A stretch of DNA of 5,643 nt. It comes from CAZEJK01 sp964512045 (GTDB lineage Bacteria; Acidobacteriota; Thermoanaerobaculia; Thermoanaerobaculales; Sulfomarinibacteraceae). The stretch's first letter is position 1; each line of letters opens with the position of its first letter. Shown one piece after another: positions 1 through 5,631 of this stretch. Below the pieces are notes generated by a model that saw nothing but the letters and a program-made list of their open reading frames with translations, had not been told where the DNA came from and did no database searches. The stretch is from positions 1 to 5,643 of the forward strand of contig CAZEJK010000323.1 in the NCBI GenBank assembly GCA_964512045.1. The letters run 5' to 3'. Made by a program: the position numbers and the translations under genes.

Positions 1-21
1 GAGGGCGCAAGGAAATGTTGC

Positions 22-129
22 GTGACCGAGAACGAGATCAGCAAAGTGGTCGTGGGGGCGGCGATCGAGGTGTATCGGACCCTTGGTGGTCCAGGGCTGT
101 TGGAGAGCGTGTACGAGGAGGCGCTGGCC
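22..129 (+). pseudogene. 5' remnant of a GxxExxY-family gene
   Basis: The GTG at 22 follows a good Shine-Dalgarno sequence (AAGGA at 9-13, spacing 8). The first 36 residues match the start of GxxExxY proteins (PF13366/PDDEXK_3-like, function unknown): a TENEISK opening, then G25-x-x-E28-x-x-Y31 followed by EEALA. Full members are about 120-130 residues and continue with a conserved basic and nuclease-like core. Here that core is missing. After residue 36 the frame stays open to a stop at 427-429, but the translation is Arg/Pro/Ser-rich, low in family similarity, and runs through a tandem repeat and over the end of the leftward operon. I therefore read this as a gene truncated by deletion or rearrangement. 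The chimeric 135-residue frame (22-429) could still be translated. I saw no remainder of the family core elsewhere in the window. Recognition of the family is firm; the exact break point is approximate. Confidence 0.65.
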
Positions 130-196
130 TCAAGCTTCGATCCCTCGTCCGTATCCCAGAGCTTGCCAGGATGCACCCTTCATGAGCTCCTCTTCC

Positions 197-228
197 CCTT
201 TGCGACACAGCGTCTTGGCGCCTTTGCG
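197..228 (-). repeat. Degenerate 8-bp tandem repeat, four units
   Basis: Read on the minus strand, 228 to 197 divides into four 8-base units: CGCAAAGG, CGCCAAGA, CGCTGTGT, CGCAAAGG. The first and last units are identical and all begin CGC. A similar single unit, CGCAAGGA, sits in the opposite orientation at 6-13 and contains the Shine-Dalgarno sequence of the GxxExxY remnant. Short CGCAAAGA-type repeats near GxxExxY genes are something I recall from other genomes, not something shown here. The array is non-coding in all likelihood. Confidence 0.55.
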
Positions 229-336
229 TTGAGAATCCTGCCACATCTGCGCAGGACTTCACGACTACCGACGAACGCCGAATCGCTTGCAGCTGCGCGG
301 GCGCGGGACCGGCACCGTCGGAGCATTACATTGGTT

Positions 337-351
337 GCGGCCCGTGGCCGC
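337..351 (-). other. Hairpin just after the operon's last stop codon
   Basis: GCGGCC (337-342) pairs with GGCCGC (346-351) across a 3-base loop, a perfect 6-bp GC stem. On the minus strand it begins one base after the TAA of the 373-residue gene. The sequence after it (AACCAATG) has no T-run, so it is not a standard intrinsic terminator. It may stabilise the 3' end or mark a Rho-assisted stop. The position is suggestive, but perfect 6-bp GC stems are common at this base composition. Confidence 0.3.
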
Positions 352-352
352 G

Positions 353-1474
353 TTAGGTCCACGTATCCTCCGAAGGAGTCCCCGGGCCGTCGATCCACAG
401 GCTCCCCGGAAGCGCCAGGACCTCGGTAAGCGCTGCGGAGCCGACGTTGCTGATCCAGAGGTCCAGGCGCTTGCGCGCAGCTTCCTCGGCCAAAGCCTGC
501 AGCAGCAGCTCCGCGGGGCGTCCCTTCGCCAGGTCGGCCGCGACCCAGCCAGGAACGCGGACGGCTCGGGCGCCAGCCGCAGCAGCACGATCGATCTGCT
601 GTGAGGATAAAACCTCCGGGATCCGCAGTCCGTCGATGGTCACCTCCCACTCCAGCTCGCTGACCACGCCCGGACTGACCACCGGGACGGCACACCAACC
701 CGGTGCACGATCCGGTCGCGCCCCCATCGTCCACCCCCCGACTCGAACGCCGGACGGCACGGCGTACACTGGGAACACCGCACATGGTCGCGTTCTCGAG
801 CTCGGGTCGACTGCAACCAGTCCGCCGGCCACATCGAGCAGATGCGCGATTCCATCCTCCGCATCCATCTCGGAGGTCAACGACCGCACATGGAGCTCGG
901 GTTCGCAGACGGCTGCGTCGAGCTCCCACGCGTGCCGCAGATCCGACTCAGAGGTCTGCGCGACCAGCACGGCTGGCCCTGGAAGCAACGCAGCCGAAGC
1001 CCCAATCCGCTCGGTCAGACCCAGCAGCCGCTGCACCACCGACCGCATCCCGAGCTGACTCCGCCACAGCACCGTCTCGCGAAGCGCCGCCACACTGTGC
1101 GGTCCCGGTAAGCGCAGCACGAGCGAGACGTTCGATGGGCAGCTGCGCTCCTCGCCCGGAGGACACAGCCCGACGAACTCGTGGGCGGCAGCAAACGCGG
1201 TTTCCATTGAAGCAGTCGCAGGTGGCAGCCACACGGCCCCGCCGAGCCCCAACGCCACCGCCTGCGCAAGCCCACTGTCGGACCGTGCCGCCACCACCGA
1301 GCGTGCCCGCACCTCGCCGTGGAGTCGTGCCAGCTCGCGCAACCAGCTCTGTCCAGCCTGGTCCTCCACGACGACGGCGCTGGCCGGCGGCGCTCCCCGC
1401 GCGACCGTCTGCGCCACCACACGCTCGAGCGGCGGCACCGCCGGATCGTCCGCGGCGCCGAGCACCCGTGTCAT
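353..1474 (-). CDS. Uncharacterised 373-residue protein, last gene of the surE operon
   Basis: I do not recognise this protein. The ATG at 1474 overlaps the acylphosphatase stop codon in an ATGA junction, which fixes the start through translational coupling; only a weak GAG lies upstream. It is Ala/Val/Leu-rich, with no signal peptide or membrane segment, so probably cytoplasmic. Residues about 33-95 (AVVVED at 33-38, ARSDSGLAQA at 63-72, GLGGAVWLPPA at 76-86, then a helix) follow the alternating strand-helix rhythm of a response-regulator receiver domain. The usual strand-end phospho-acceptor Asp is not evident, and LPPA sits where the Lys-Pro would be, so at best this is a degenerate receiver-like fold. 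Residues 278-373 again look alpha/beta, with IDGLRIPEV, GARAVRVPGW and LWISNVG followed by GSLWIDGPG. Six cysteines occur but no metal-binding spacing is obvious. Codon bias and the uninterrupted 1.1 kb frame inside a tight operon make it a real gene; function is unknown. Confidence 0.85.
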   Translation of the reverse strand: MTRVLGAADDPAVPPLERVVAQTVARGAPPASAVVVEDQAGQSWLRELARLHGEVRARSVVAARSDSGLAQAVALGLGGAVWLPPATASMETAFAAAHEFVGLCPPGEERSCPSNVSLVLRLPGPHSVAALRETVLWRSQLGMRSVVQRLLGLTERIGASAALLPGPAVLVAQTSESDLRHAWELDAAVCEPELHVRSLTSEMDAEDGIAHLLDVAGGLVAVDPSSRTRPCAVFPVYAVPSGVRVGGWTMGARPDRAPGWCAVPVVSPGVVSELEWEVTIDGLRIPEVLSSQQIDRAAAAGARAVRVPGWVAADLAKGRPAELLLQALAEEAARKRLDLWISNVGSAALTEVLALPGSLWIDGPGTPSEDTWT

Positions 1475-1764
1475 CGGTCGTGCCGGATCTCGAACTCGCC
1501 GGCAGTGACGATATCTTCCGACACCGGCTCCTCCTGCAGGCGGTCCACGTGAGCGGACCGCGGCCCTTCCTCGACTGCGTCGCGGAACACCTCGACGCGC
1601 GACTCAGGGCCACTCACCACGATCTCGACGCTACCGTCATGAAGGTTACGGGCCCACCCGGAGAGCTGATGCCGGGAGGCCTCGCGCCATACGAACGCGC
1701 GGAAACCGACACCTTGTACCCGTCCGATAACCTTCCAATGCCGTGTCACTCGATCAGACTGCAT
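1471..1764 (-). CDS. acyP: Acylphosphatase
   Basis: This small cytoplasmic enzyme hydrolyses the carboxyl-phosphate bond of acylphosphates such as acetyl phosphate, carbamoyl phosphate and 1,3-bisphosphoglycerate. The 97 residues match the family length. The signature GRVQGVGFR at 14-22 provides the phosphate-binding loop and catalytic Arg22. GWARNLHDGSVEI at 36-48 provides the catalytic Asn40. Both key residues are present, so it should be active. The start lies inside the 3' end of the YqaA/DedA gene (11-base overlap). A GGAG abuts the ATG with almost no spacing, so initiation probably relies on ribosomes finishing the upstream gene. The stop overlaps the next start by four bases. Its physiological substrate in bacteria is unsettled; control of acetyl phosphate or removal of protein acyl-phosphate damage would suit neighbours involved in repair, but that is inference. 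Confidence 0.95.
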   Translation of the reverse strand: MQSDRVTRHWKVIGRVQGVGFRAFVWREASRHQLSGWARNLHDGSVEIVVSGPESRVEVFRDAVEEGPRSAHVDRLQEEPVSEDIVTAGEFEIRHDR

Positions 1765-2365
1765 CTCCTGTCCCTTGCTTGGCGGCCGATCGGGTTCCCA
1801 CCCGGTGCACCACCCAGAACCCAGCTACGAGAAGTACCACCAGCACGATGGACAGCCAGTTGAACTGCTCCTCGAGGAACGTCCGGATCTCCTCGCCGAA
1901 CACGAACAGCAGCACGCCCTCCGCCATGAAGCGCAGCCCTCGGGCGCCCAACGACGCCAGCATGAAGACCTTGAAGTTGATCTTGAACGCCCCACCGCCG
2001 ATGGTGAACACCTTGTAGGGGATCGGCGTGAGACCCGCAATCCCGGTCGCCCAGGCGTTGTAGCGGTCGTACAGCCGCTCCACCGCTGCGACCTTCTCGC
2101 GCCTGAAGAACCGAAGCAAGAGGGGACGCCCCCCATACAGCCCGATGGCATACCCTAACGCTCCCCCGAGGACGCTCCCCATTGTGCAGACAACGCCGTA
2201 CCAGATCGCCAGCTCCGGGTGCTGCGTGCCGAGGATGATCAGGAGTACGTCCGGCGGGATCGGAAAGAACGAGCTCTCGGCAAACGCGAGCAGAAACAGC
2301 CACACCATGGGATCCGGCGGCAGGTTCGCGATCTGCTCCATCCACTGTATGATTTTCTCTTTCAC
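1754..2365 (-). CDS. YqaA/DedA-family (VTT domain) membrane protein
   Basis: This is a 203-residue integral inner-membrane protein of the SNARE-associated/DedA superfamily (PF09335), closest in layout to the YqaA branch (COG1238). I place the start at GTG 2365: a strong GGGAGGAG (minus strand, 2381-2374) lies 8 bases upstream, and GTG overlaps the pcm stop as GTGA. Hydrophobic segments lie at about 20-46, 52-78, 104-126, 133-157 and 170-187. Family motifs are the re-entrant loop ESSFFPIPPD at 30-39, the glycine-rich GSVLGGALGYAIGLYGG at 63-79, and GLTPIPYKVFTIGGG at 111-125. DedA flippases carry an Arg-containing motif in the second loop; this copy has TPIPYK, as is usual for the YqaA type. 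Some DedA/VTT proteins flip undecaprenyl phosphate or phospholipids; whether YqaA types do is unknown. A gene of this type next to pcm recalls the surE-pcm-yqaA order seen in some Proteobacteria. Confidence 0.9.
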   Translation of the reverse strand: MKEKIIQWMEQIANLPPDPMVWLFLLAFAESSFFPIPPDVLLIILGTQHPELAIWYGVVCTMGSVLGGALGYAIGLYGGRPLLLRFFRREKVAAVERLYDRYNAWATGIAGLTPIPYKVFTIGGGAFKINFKVFMLASLGARGLRFMAEGVLLFVFGEEIRTFLEEQFNWLSIVLVVLLVAGFWVVHRVGTRSAAKQGTGDAV

Positions 2366-3021
2366 CCGCAGGTCTCCTCCCAACCATGGCGTCCTATCAA
2401 CGGCACGAACGTCGCCTCCCCGATCTGACGCGTCACGGTTCGATCGCCTCTTCGGACCACGAGCGTCAGCGTCTGCAGCGTCCGATCTCCCACCGGAACA
2501 ACGAGCCTCCCGCCATCTGCCAGCTGATCGATCAGCGGCGCCGGGATCTCCGGCGCACCCGCGGTGACGAGAATGGCCTCGTAGGGAGCCTGTGCTCGCC
2601 AACCGAGCGTCCCATCCATGACCTTGACGCTGACGTTCTGCACTCCGAGAGCATCCAGACGCCGCTTGGCGGAACGCGCGAGCGCATCCACCCGCTCGAC
2701 GGTCAGCACGAACCGGGCGAGCCGGGCCAGGACCGCCGCCTGATAGCCGGAGCCCGTCCCCACCTCCAGCACTCGCGCCTCGGCCGATACAGCCGCCAGC
2801 TGCGACATCCACCCGACCATACGCGGCTGCGAGATGGTCTGACCTGAACCGATCTTCAGCGACACGTCGTTATACGCTTGATGCCGCCACTGCTCCGGCA
2901 CGAACAGGTGCCGCGGCACCTCGGACATCGCCGTCAGCACACGCTGATCGGTGACGCCGGCAGAGCGCAGGCCGTCGATCATCAGCTCGCGCCGGTAGGC
3001 GAACCCGTTCGGCTCAGCCAT
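2362..3021 (-). CDS. pcm: Protein-L-isoaspartate O-methyltransferase
   Basis: This cytoplasmic repair enzyme transfers a methyl group from S-adenosylmethionine to isoaspartyl residues that form in ageing proteins, starting their return to normal aspartyl linkages. The 219 residues fit the family. EVPRHLFVP at 34-42 and GSGQTISQPRMVGWM at 58-72 form the PCMT signature and substrate-binding region. VLEVGTGSGYQAAVLA at 84-99 is the glycine-rich SAM-binding motif I. GGRLVVPVGD in the C-terminal half is also typical. I chose ATG 3021, which overlaps the surE stop by 8 bases. An upstream in-frame ATG at 3072 would add 17 unrelated residues inside surE, and a downstream ATG (codon 14) is possible. 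The ribosome binding site is weak, consistent with coupling to surE. No key motif is damaged. Confidence 0.96.
   Translation of the reverse strand: MAEPNGFAYRRELMIDGLRSAGVTDQRVLTAMSEVPRHLFVPEQWRHQAYNDVSLKIGSGQTISQPRMVGWMSQLAAVSAEARVLEVGTGSGYQAAVLARLARFVLTVERVDALARSAKRRLDALGVQNVSVKVMDGTLGWRAQAPYEAILVTAGAPEIPAPLIDQLADGGRLVVPVGDRTLQTLTLVVRRGDRTVTRQIGEATFVPLIGRHGWEETCG
2374..2381 (-). promoter_or_regulatory. Strong ribosome binding site that sets the YqaA/DedA start
   Basis: On the minus strand GGGAGGAG lies inside the last codons of pcm, eight bases before the GTG at 2365. It is the best Shine-Dalgarno sequence in the operon and is the reason for choosing the GTG over the in-frame ATG at codon 9. 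It suggests this membrane protein is made at a rate at least partly independent of pcm translation. Confidence 0.75.
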
Positions 3022-3787
3022 CTGCGAATCCGACCCAATCCGGCGGCTGACGCCGCAAGCGCTCCAGTGCATCGTGATCGGTCAGATCGAGCTGCAACGG
3101 CGTCACCGAGATCCGGCCGTGCCCCACTGCGTAGAAGTCCGTCCCGGGCACGGCGTCCCAGATCGGCTCACCGTTGCCGACCCAGAATATCGGCCTGCCG
3201 CGCGGATCGTGGGTGGCCACCACGTACTCACTGTAACGTCTCGTCCCGAGAGAGGTCAGCTCGATCGATCCCGACGTACCCAGCGGCACGTTGATGTTGA
3301 GCAGGGTGCCGGGTGGAATACCACGCTCCAGCACCCAGCTCGCCAGCTGACGCGACGGCTCGCGGGCGCCATCGAACGTCGGCGCCTTTCCGTCCAACTG
3401 CTGCGAGATGGCGAGCGCCGGCACCCCCAGGATGACCGCCTCGATCGCCGCAGAGACAGTCCCGGAGTAGTGGACATCGACGCCCATGTTCGGTCCCAGG
3501 TTGATCCCCGAGACGACGAGATCCGGCGGAGTCGCGCGCAGAATCGATCCCAACGCCAGCGTTACGCAATCGGTCGGCGTGCCGTCGACCGCATACGAAC
3601 GTTCGCCGATCTCCTCGACCCGAAGGGGACGCGACAGAGTCAAGGCGTGCGAGACCGCAGACTGCTCCACGCTTGGCGCCACCACCCAGACCTCTGCCAG
3701 TGGAGTCATCGCCTCGACGAGCGCCCGCAACCCCTCTGACCGGTAGCCGTCGTCGTTGGTCACCAGTATCCGCTTGCCAGCCGTCAT
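3014..3787 (-). CDS. surE: 5'/3'-nucleotidase SurE
   Basis: SurE is a divalent-metal-dependent phosphatase that removes phosphate from nucleoside monophosphates and some short polyphosphates, and in E. coli supports stationary-phase survival. It is cytoplasmic. The 257 residues match the family. Metal ligands are visible: NDDG at 11-14 (Asp12, Asp13), Ser43 in PSVEQSAVSHALT (38-50), and Asn96 in SGINLGPNMG (93-102). GTPTDCV (69-75) and YSGTVSAA (107-114) are further SurE signatures, and the C-terminal VTPLQLDLTD is typical. The start at ATG 3787 places KRILVTNDDG at the usual distance from the N-terminus; the in-frame ATG at 3865 would add 26 unrelated residues. No Shine-Dalgarno sequence precedes this ATG. 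A -10-like element sits seven bases upstream, suggesting leaderless translation. It is the first gene of a five-gene operon. Confidence 0.97.
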   Translation of the reverse strand: MTAGKRILVTNDDGYRSEGLRALVEAMTPLAEVWVVAPSVEQSAVSHALTLSRPLRVEEIGERSYAVDGTPTDCVTLALGSILRATPPDLVVSGINLGPNMGVDVHYSGTVSAAIEAVILGVPALAISQQLDGKAPTFDGAREPSRQLASWVLERGIPPGTLLNINVPLGTSGSIELTSLGTRRYSEYVVATHDPRGRPIFWVGNGEPIWDAVPGTDFYAVGHGRISVTPLQLDLTDHDALERLRRQPPDWVGFADG

Positions 3788-3794
3788 CCGGCGG

Positions 3795-3823
3795 ATTATC
3801 CCAGATCTCTCCGCGACGCCAAA
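3795..3823 (-). promoter_or_regulatory. Proposed extended -10 promoter for the surE operon (leaderless start)
   Basis: On the minus strand GATAAT (3800-3795) matches TATAAT at five of six positions and is preceded by TGG (3803-3801), the TGn of an extended -10 element. A weak -35 candidate, TTTGGC (3823-3818), lies 17 bases further upstream. Only seven bases separate GATAAT from the surE ATG, so transcription would begin at or within a base or two of the start codon. The absence of a Shine-Dalgarno sequence agrees with this. An AT-rich hexamer is also conspicuous in such GC-rich DNA. Confidence 0.55.
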
Positions 3824-3852
3824 CCGGCTCCAGCAGCCGAGCGTCCCGGCAC

Positions 3853-3881
3853 TCGACGCCTTCACTCAGTGCCGCTAGAAT
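3853..3881 (+). promoter_or_regulatory. Sigma70-like promoter for iorA
   Basis: TCGACG (3853-3858, four of six matches to TTGACA) and TAGAAT (3876-3881, five of six matches to TATAAT) are separated by exactly 17 bases. The predicted transcription start is near 3888, giving a leader of about 60 bases. The element lies about 100 bases from the proposed start of the divergent surE transcript, so one regulator bound between them could affect both. Confidence 0.5.
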
Positions 3882-3898
3882 GCCGCACGCACGCTGCC

Positions 3899-3917
3899 GG
3901 TCCGAGCGACTCGGGCC
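3899..3917 (+). promoter_or_regulatory. Hairpin in the iorA leader
   Basis: Bases 3899-3906 pair with 3910-3917 across a 3-base CGA loop: eight pairs including one G-U. A 10-base perfect palindrome, GCCGGCCGGC, follows at 3921-3930, just before the ribosome binding site. There is no T-run, so it is not an attenuator of the standard kind. It could influence mRNA stability or access to the start codon, or simply reflect GC content. Confidence 0.3.
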
Positions 3918-3937
3918 ACAGCCGGCCGGCGTGATAC

Positions 3938-3944
3938 AGGGGGT
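3938..3944 (+). promoter_or_regulatory. Ribosome binding site that sets the iorA start
   Basis: AGGGGGT differs from AGGAGGT at one base and lies four bases before the ATG at 3949. It supports this ATG over the much longer open frame beginning at 3673, whose first 92 codons lie over surE and the promoter region. Confidence 0.65.
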
Positions 3945-3948
3945 CACC

Positions 3949-5526
3949 ATGCAACGAGAGGTTCTACTGGGAGACGAGGCGGTCGGTCTCGGGGCCATGC
4001 ACGCCGGGATGAGCGGCGTGTACGCCTACCCGGGCACTCCGTCCACCGAGATCTTCGAGTTTGTCGAGCGTCGGACCAAGAAGACCAAGGACGTCCACGC
4101 CTTCTGGAGCACCAACGAGAAGGTCGCGTACGAAGAGGCGTTGGGGATGAGCTGGGCCGGCAAGCGCGCCCTGGTTTGCATGAAGCACGTTGGCTTGAAC
4201 GTGGCCGCAGACGCTTTCATGAACAGCGCCGTCACCGGGACCAACGGCGGTCTGGTGGTCGCTGTGGCGGACGACCCCGGGATGCACTCGAGCCAGAACG
4301 AGCAGGACAGCCGCTACTACGCACAGTTCGCGTTGATCCCGTGCCTCGAGCCGCGCAACCAACAAGAGTGCTACGACATGATGTTCGAAGCGTTCGACAT
4401 CTCCGAGAAGTACTCGGTTCCGGTGATGCTGCGGCTGGTAACTCGGATCGCGCACAGCCGAGCAGCCGTGGCCACTCGTGAGCCGTTGCCACAGAACCCG
4501 CTGACTCCGTCGCGTGATATCACGAAGTGGACGCTGCTGCCCACCAATGCGCGCGTCCAGTACCAGCACCTGACGGAGAAGCAGCCAGCGCTCCTTCGCC
4601 TGGCCGAGACCAGCACACACAACGTCCTGGAGCTGCGCGGCTCGCGCGGTGTCATCACCTGCGGGATCGCCGACAACTACGTGCGCGAGAACCTGCCGGA
4701 GGCCCACGACGTTTCGATCCTGTCGATCCGCCACTACCCGATCCCGGTGAACCTGGTCCGCCAGCTGACCGAGCATGTCGATCAGGTCCTCGTGCTCGAG
4801 GATGGCTACCCGTTGGTTGAGAGCACCCTGCGCGGCATCTTCGGCCTCGAGGGGGTGCAGGTGACCGGACGGATGAGCGGCGAGGTCCCACGCACGGGCG
4901 AGCTGAATCCGGACGTCGTCCGTGCCGCCCTCGGCCTCGACCCCCTGCCCATGGCGCGTTCGCCAGAGGAGGCGATCGCCCGTCGCCCACCGGCCCTGTG
5001 CAAGGGCTGCCCCCATGTCGACTCGTTCAAGGCGCTGAACGCCGCACTGAGCGACTTCGAGAACCCACAGGTATTCTCGGACATCGGCTGCTACACGCTG
5101 GCTGCATACCCGCCCTTGGAGGCGATCCACAGCTGCGTGGCGATGGGTGCCAGCGTCGGCATGGCCGCCGGCGCCGCCCACGCCGGCTACGTCCCGGCAG
5201 TTGCCGCAATCGGTGACAGCACCTTCAGTCACGGCGGCATCACGCCGCTGCTGTCTGCAGTCCAGCAATCGGTCAACCTCAACGTGCTGATCCTGGACAA
5301 CAGCACGGTCGGGATGACCGGCACCCAGCGCTCCATGTCAACCGGGCAGACCCTCGACCAGATCGTGGTGGGGTGTGGCGTACCACCGGAGCACATCCGG
5401 GAGATCGAGCCGACCCCGAAGAACCACGACGCGAACGTCCAGGTCCTCCGCGAGGAGCTTGCCTATGACGGACCGAGCGTCATCATCGCCCGTCGCAGCT
5501 GCCTCGAAGCTCTCAAGCACCGCTAG
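3949..5526 (+). CDS. iorA: Indolepyruvate ferredoxin oxidoreductase alpha subunit, form lacking the C-terminal ferredoxin domain
   Basis: IorA with its partner IorB oxidatively decarboxylates arylpyruvates such as indolepyruvate to aryl-acetyl-CoA, passing electrons to ferredoxin; it is an oxygen-sensitive cytoplasmic thiamine-diphosphate enzyme. The 525 residues begin with a pyrimidine-binding domain: GVYAYPGTPSTEI at 23-35, with Glu57 in TNEKVAYEE as the likely cofactor-activating residue, and HSSQNEQDSRYYAQ at 113-126. A transketolase C-terminal-like middle domain spans about 230-300. The thiamine-diphosphate domain starts at CKGCPH (351-356) and holds GDSTFSHGG at 422-430 and DNSTVGMTG at 450-458, the GD...DN cofactor motif. 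Classical IorA proteins run to about 600-650 residues and end in a ferredoxin-like domain with two CxxCxxCxxxCP motifs. Here the protein stops at RRSCLEALKHR, just where that domain would begin. Similar 530-residue forms exist, as I recall, in Bacteroidota, so this is more likely a lineage variant than damage. iorB is not within the window. It is divergent from surE. Confidence 0.92.
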   Translation: MQREVLLGDEAVGLGAMHAGMSGVYAYPGTPSTEIFEFVERRTKKTKDVHAFWSTNEKVAYEEALGMSWAGKRALVCMKHVGLNVAADAFMNSAVTGTNGGLVVAVADDPGMHSSQNEQDSRYYAQFALIPCLEPRNQQECYDMMFEAFDISEKYSVPVMLRLVTRIAHSRAAVATREPLPQNPLTPSRDITKWTLLPTNARVQYQHLTEKQPALLRLAETSTHNVLELRGSRGVITCGIADNYVRENLPEAHDVSILSIRHYPIPVNLVRQLTEHVDQVLVLEDGYPLVESTLRGIFGLEGVQVTGRMSGEVPRTGELNPDVVRAALGLDPLPMARSPEEAIARRPPALCKGCPHVDSFKALNAALSDFENPQVFSDIGCYTLAAYPPLEAIHSCVAMGASVGMAAGAAHAGYVPAVAAIGDSTFSHGGITPLLSAVQQSVNLNVLILDNSTVGMTGTQRSMSTGQTLDQIVVGCGVPPEHIREIEPTPKNHDANVQVLREELAYDGPSVIIARRSCLEALKHR

Positions 5527-5568
5527 CGACTCAAGCATGCCACATCTTTGAAAAAGCGAGGCAAAGCT

Positions 5569-5596
5569 CAGAGTGAAGAGTTCAGAGTTCAGAGTT
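5569..5596 (+). repeat. 7-bp tandem repeat, four units
   Basis: The units are CAGAGTG, AAGAGTT, CAGAGTT, CAGAGTT; two are identical and the others each differ by one base from the consensus CAGAGTT. A fifth, decayed unit (GAGAATG) may follow. The repeat begins 43 bases after the iorA stop and is markedly more AT-rich than the genes around it. Short CAGAGTT arrays in intergenic DNA are something I recall from other genomes. Confidence 0.7.
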
Positions 5597-5617
5597 GAGA
5601 ATGCCGCCCGCCCTCCC

Positions 5618-5631
5618 CAGAGCCTGCTCTG
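5618..5631. other. Small hairpin near the right edge
   Basis: CAGAG (5618-5622) pairs with CTCTG (5627-5631) around a 4-base loop. There is no T-run on either side, so I do not call it a terminator. It follows the 7-bp repeat by 21 bases and may belong to the same intergenic element, which continues beyond the window. Confidence 0.25.

Larger units (their letters stand above)
130..352. other. Non-coding spacer between GxxExxY remnant and operon end
   Basis: This 223-base stretch has no frame with recognisable protein similarity. It contains the 8-bp repeat and, next to the operon stop codon, a GC hairpin. Short minus-strand frames crossing it, for example the ATG at 183 giving only 16 codons, look incidental. 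I see no transposase, inverted terminal repeats or tRNA that would explain how the neighbouring gene was broken. Confidence 0.5.

Noticed and set aside
337..351. The hairpin after the operon as an intrinsic terminator
   Set aside because: No T-run follows the stem on the minus strand, so it does not meet the definition; it is listed only as a hairpin.
703..1863. A 386-codon plus-strand open frame across the acylphosphatase and the 373-residue gene
   Set aside because: It is an antisense shadow of two better-supported genes, with a Pro/Arg/Ala-rich translation typical of GC-rich complementary frames and no recognisable motif.
3228..3998. A 256-codon minus-strand frame overlapping surE
   Set aside because: It is a frame-shifted copy of the surE region; the SurE motifs are all in the other frame.
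3964..5268. A 434-codon minus-strand open frame opposite iorA
   Set aside because: It lies wholly antisense to a clear iorA, has no family motif, and follows from the codon bias of the real gene.
5546..5566. CTTTG...CAAAG inverted repeat after iorA as a terminator
   Set aside because: The stem is only five pairs with an 11-base loop and no downstream T-run.
5569..5596. Whether the 7-bp array could be a CRISPR
   Set aside because: The units are contiguous and far too short, with no spacers and no cas genes.
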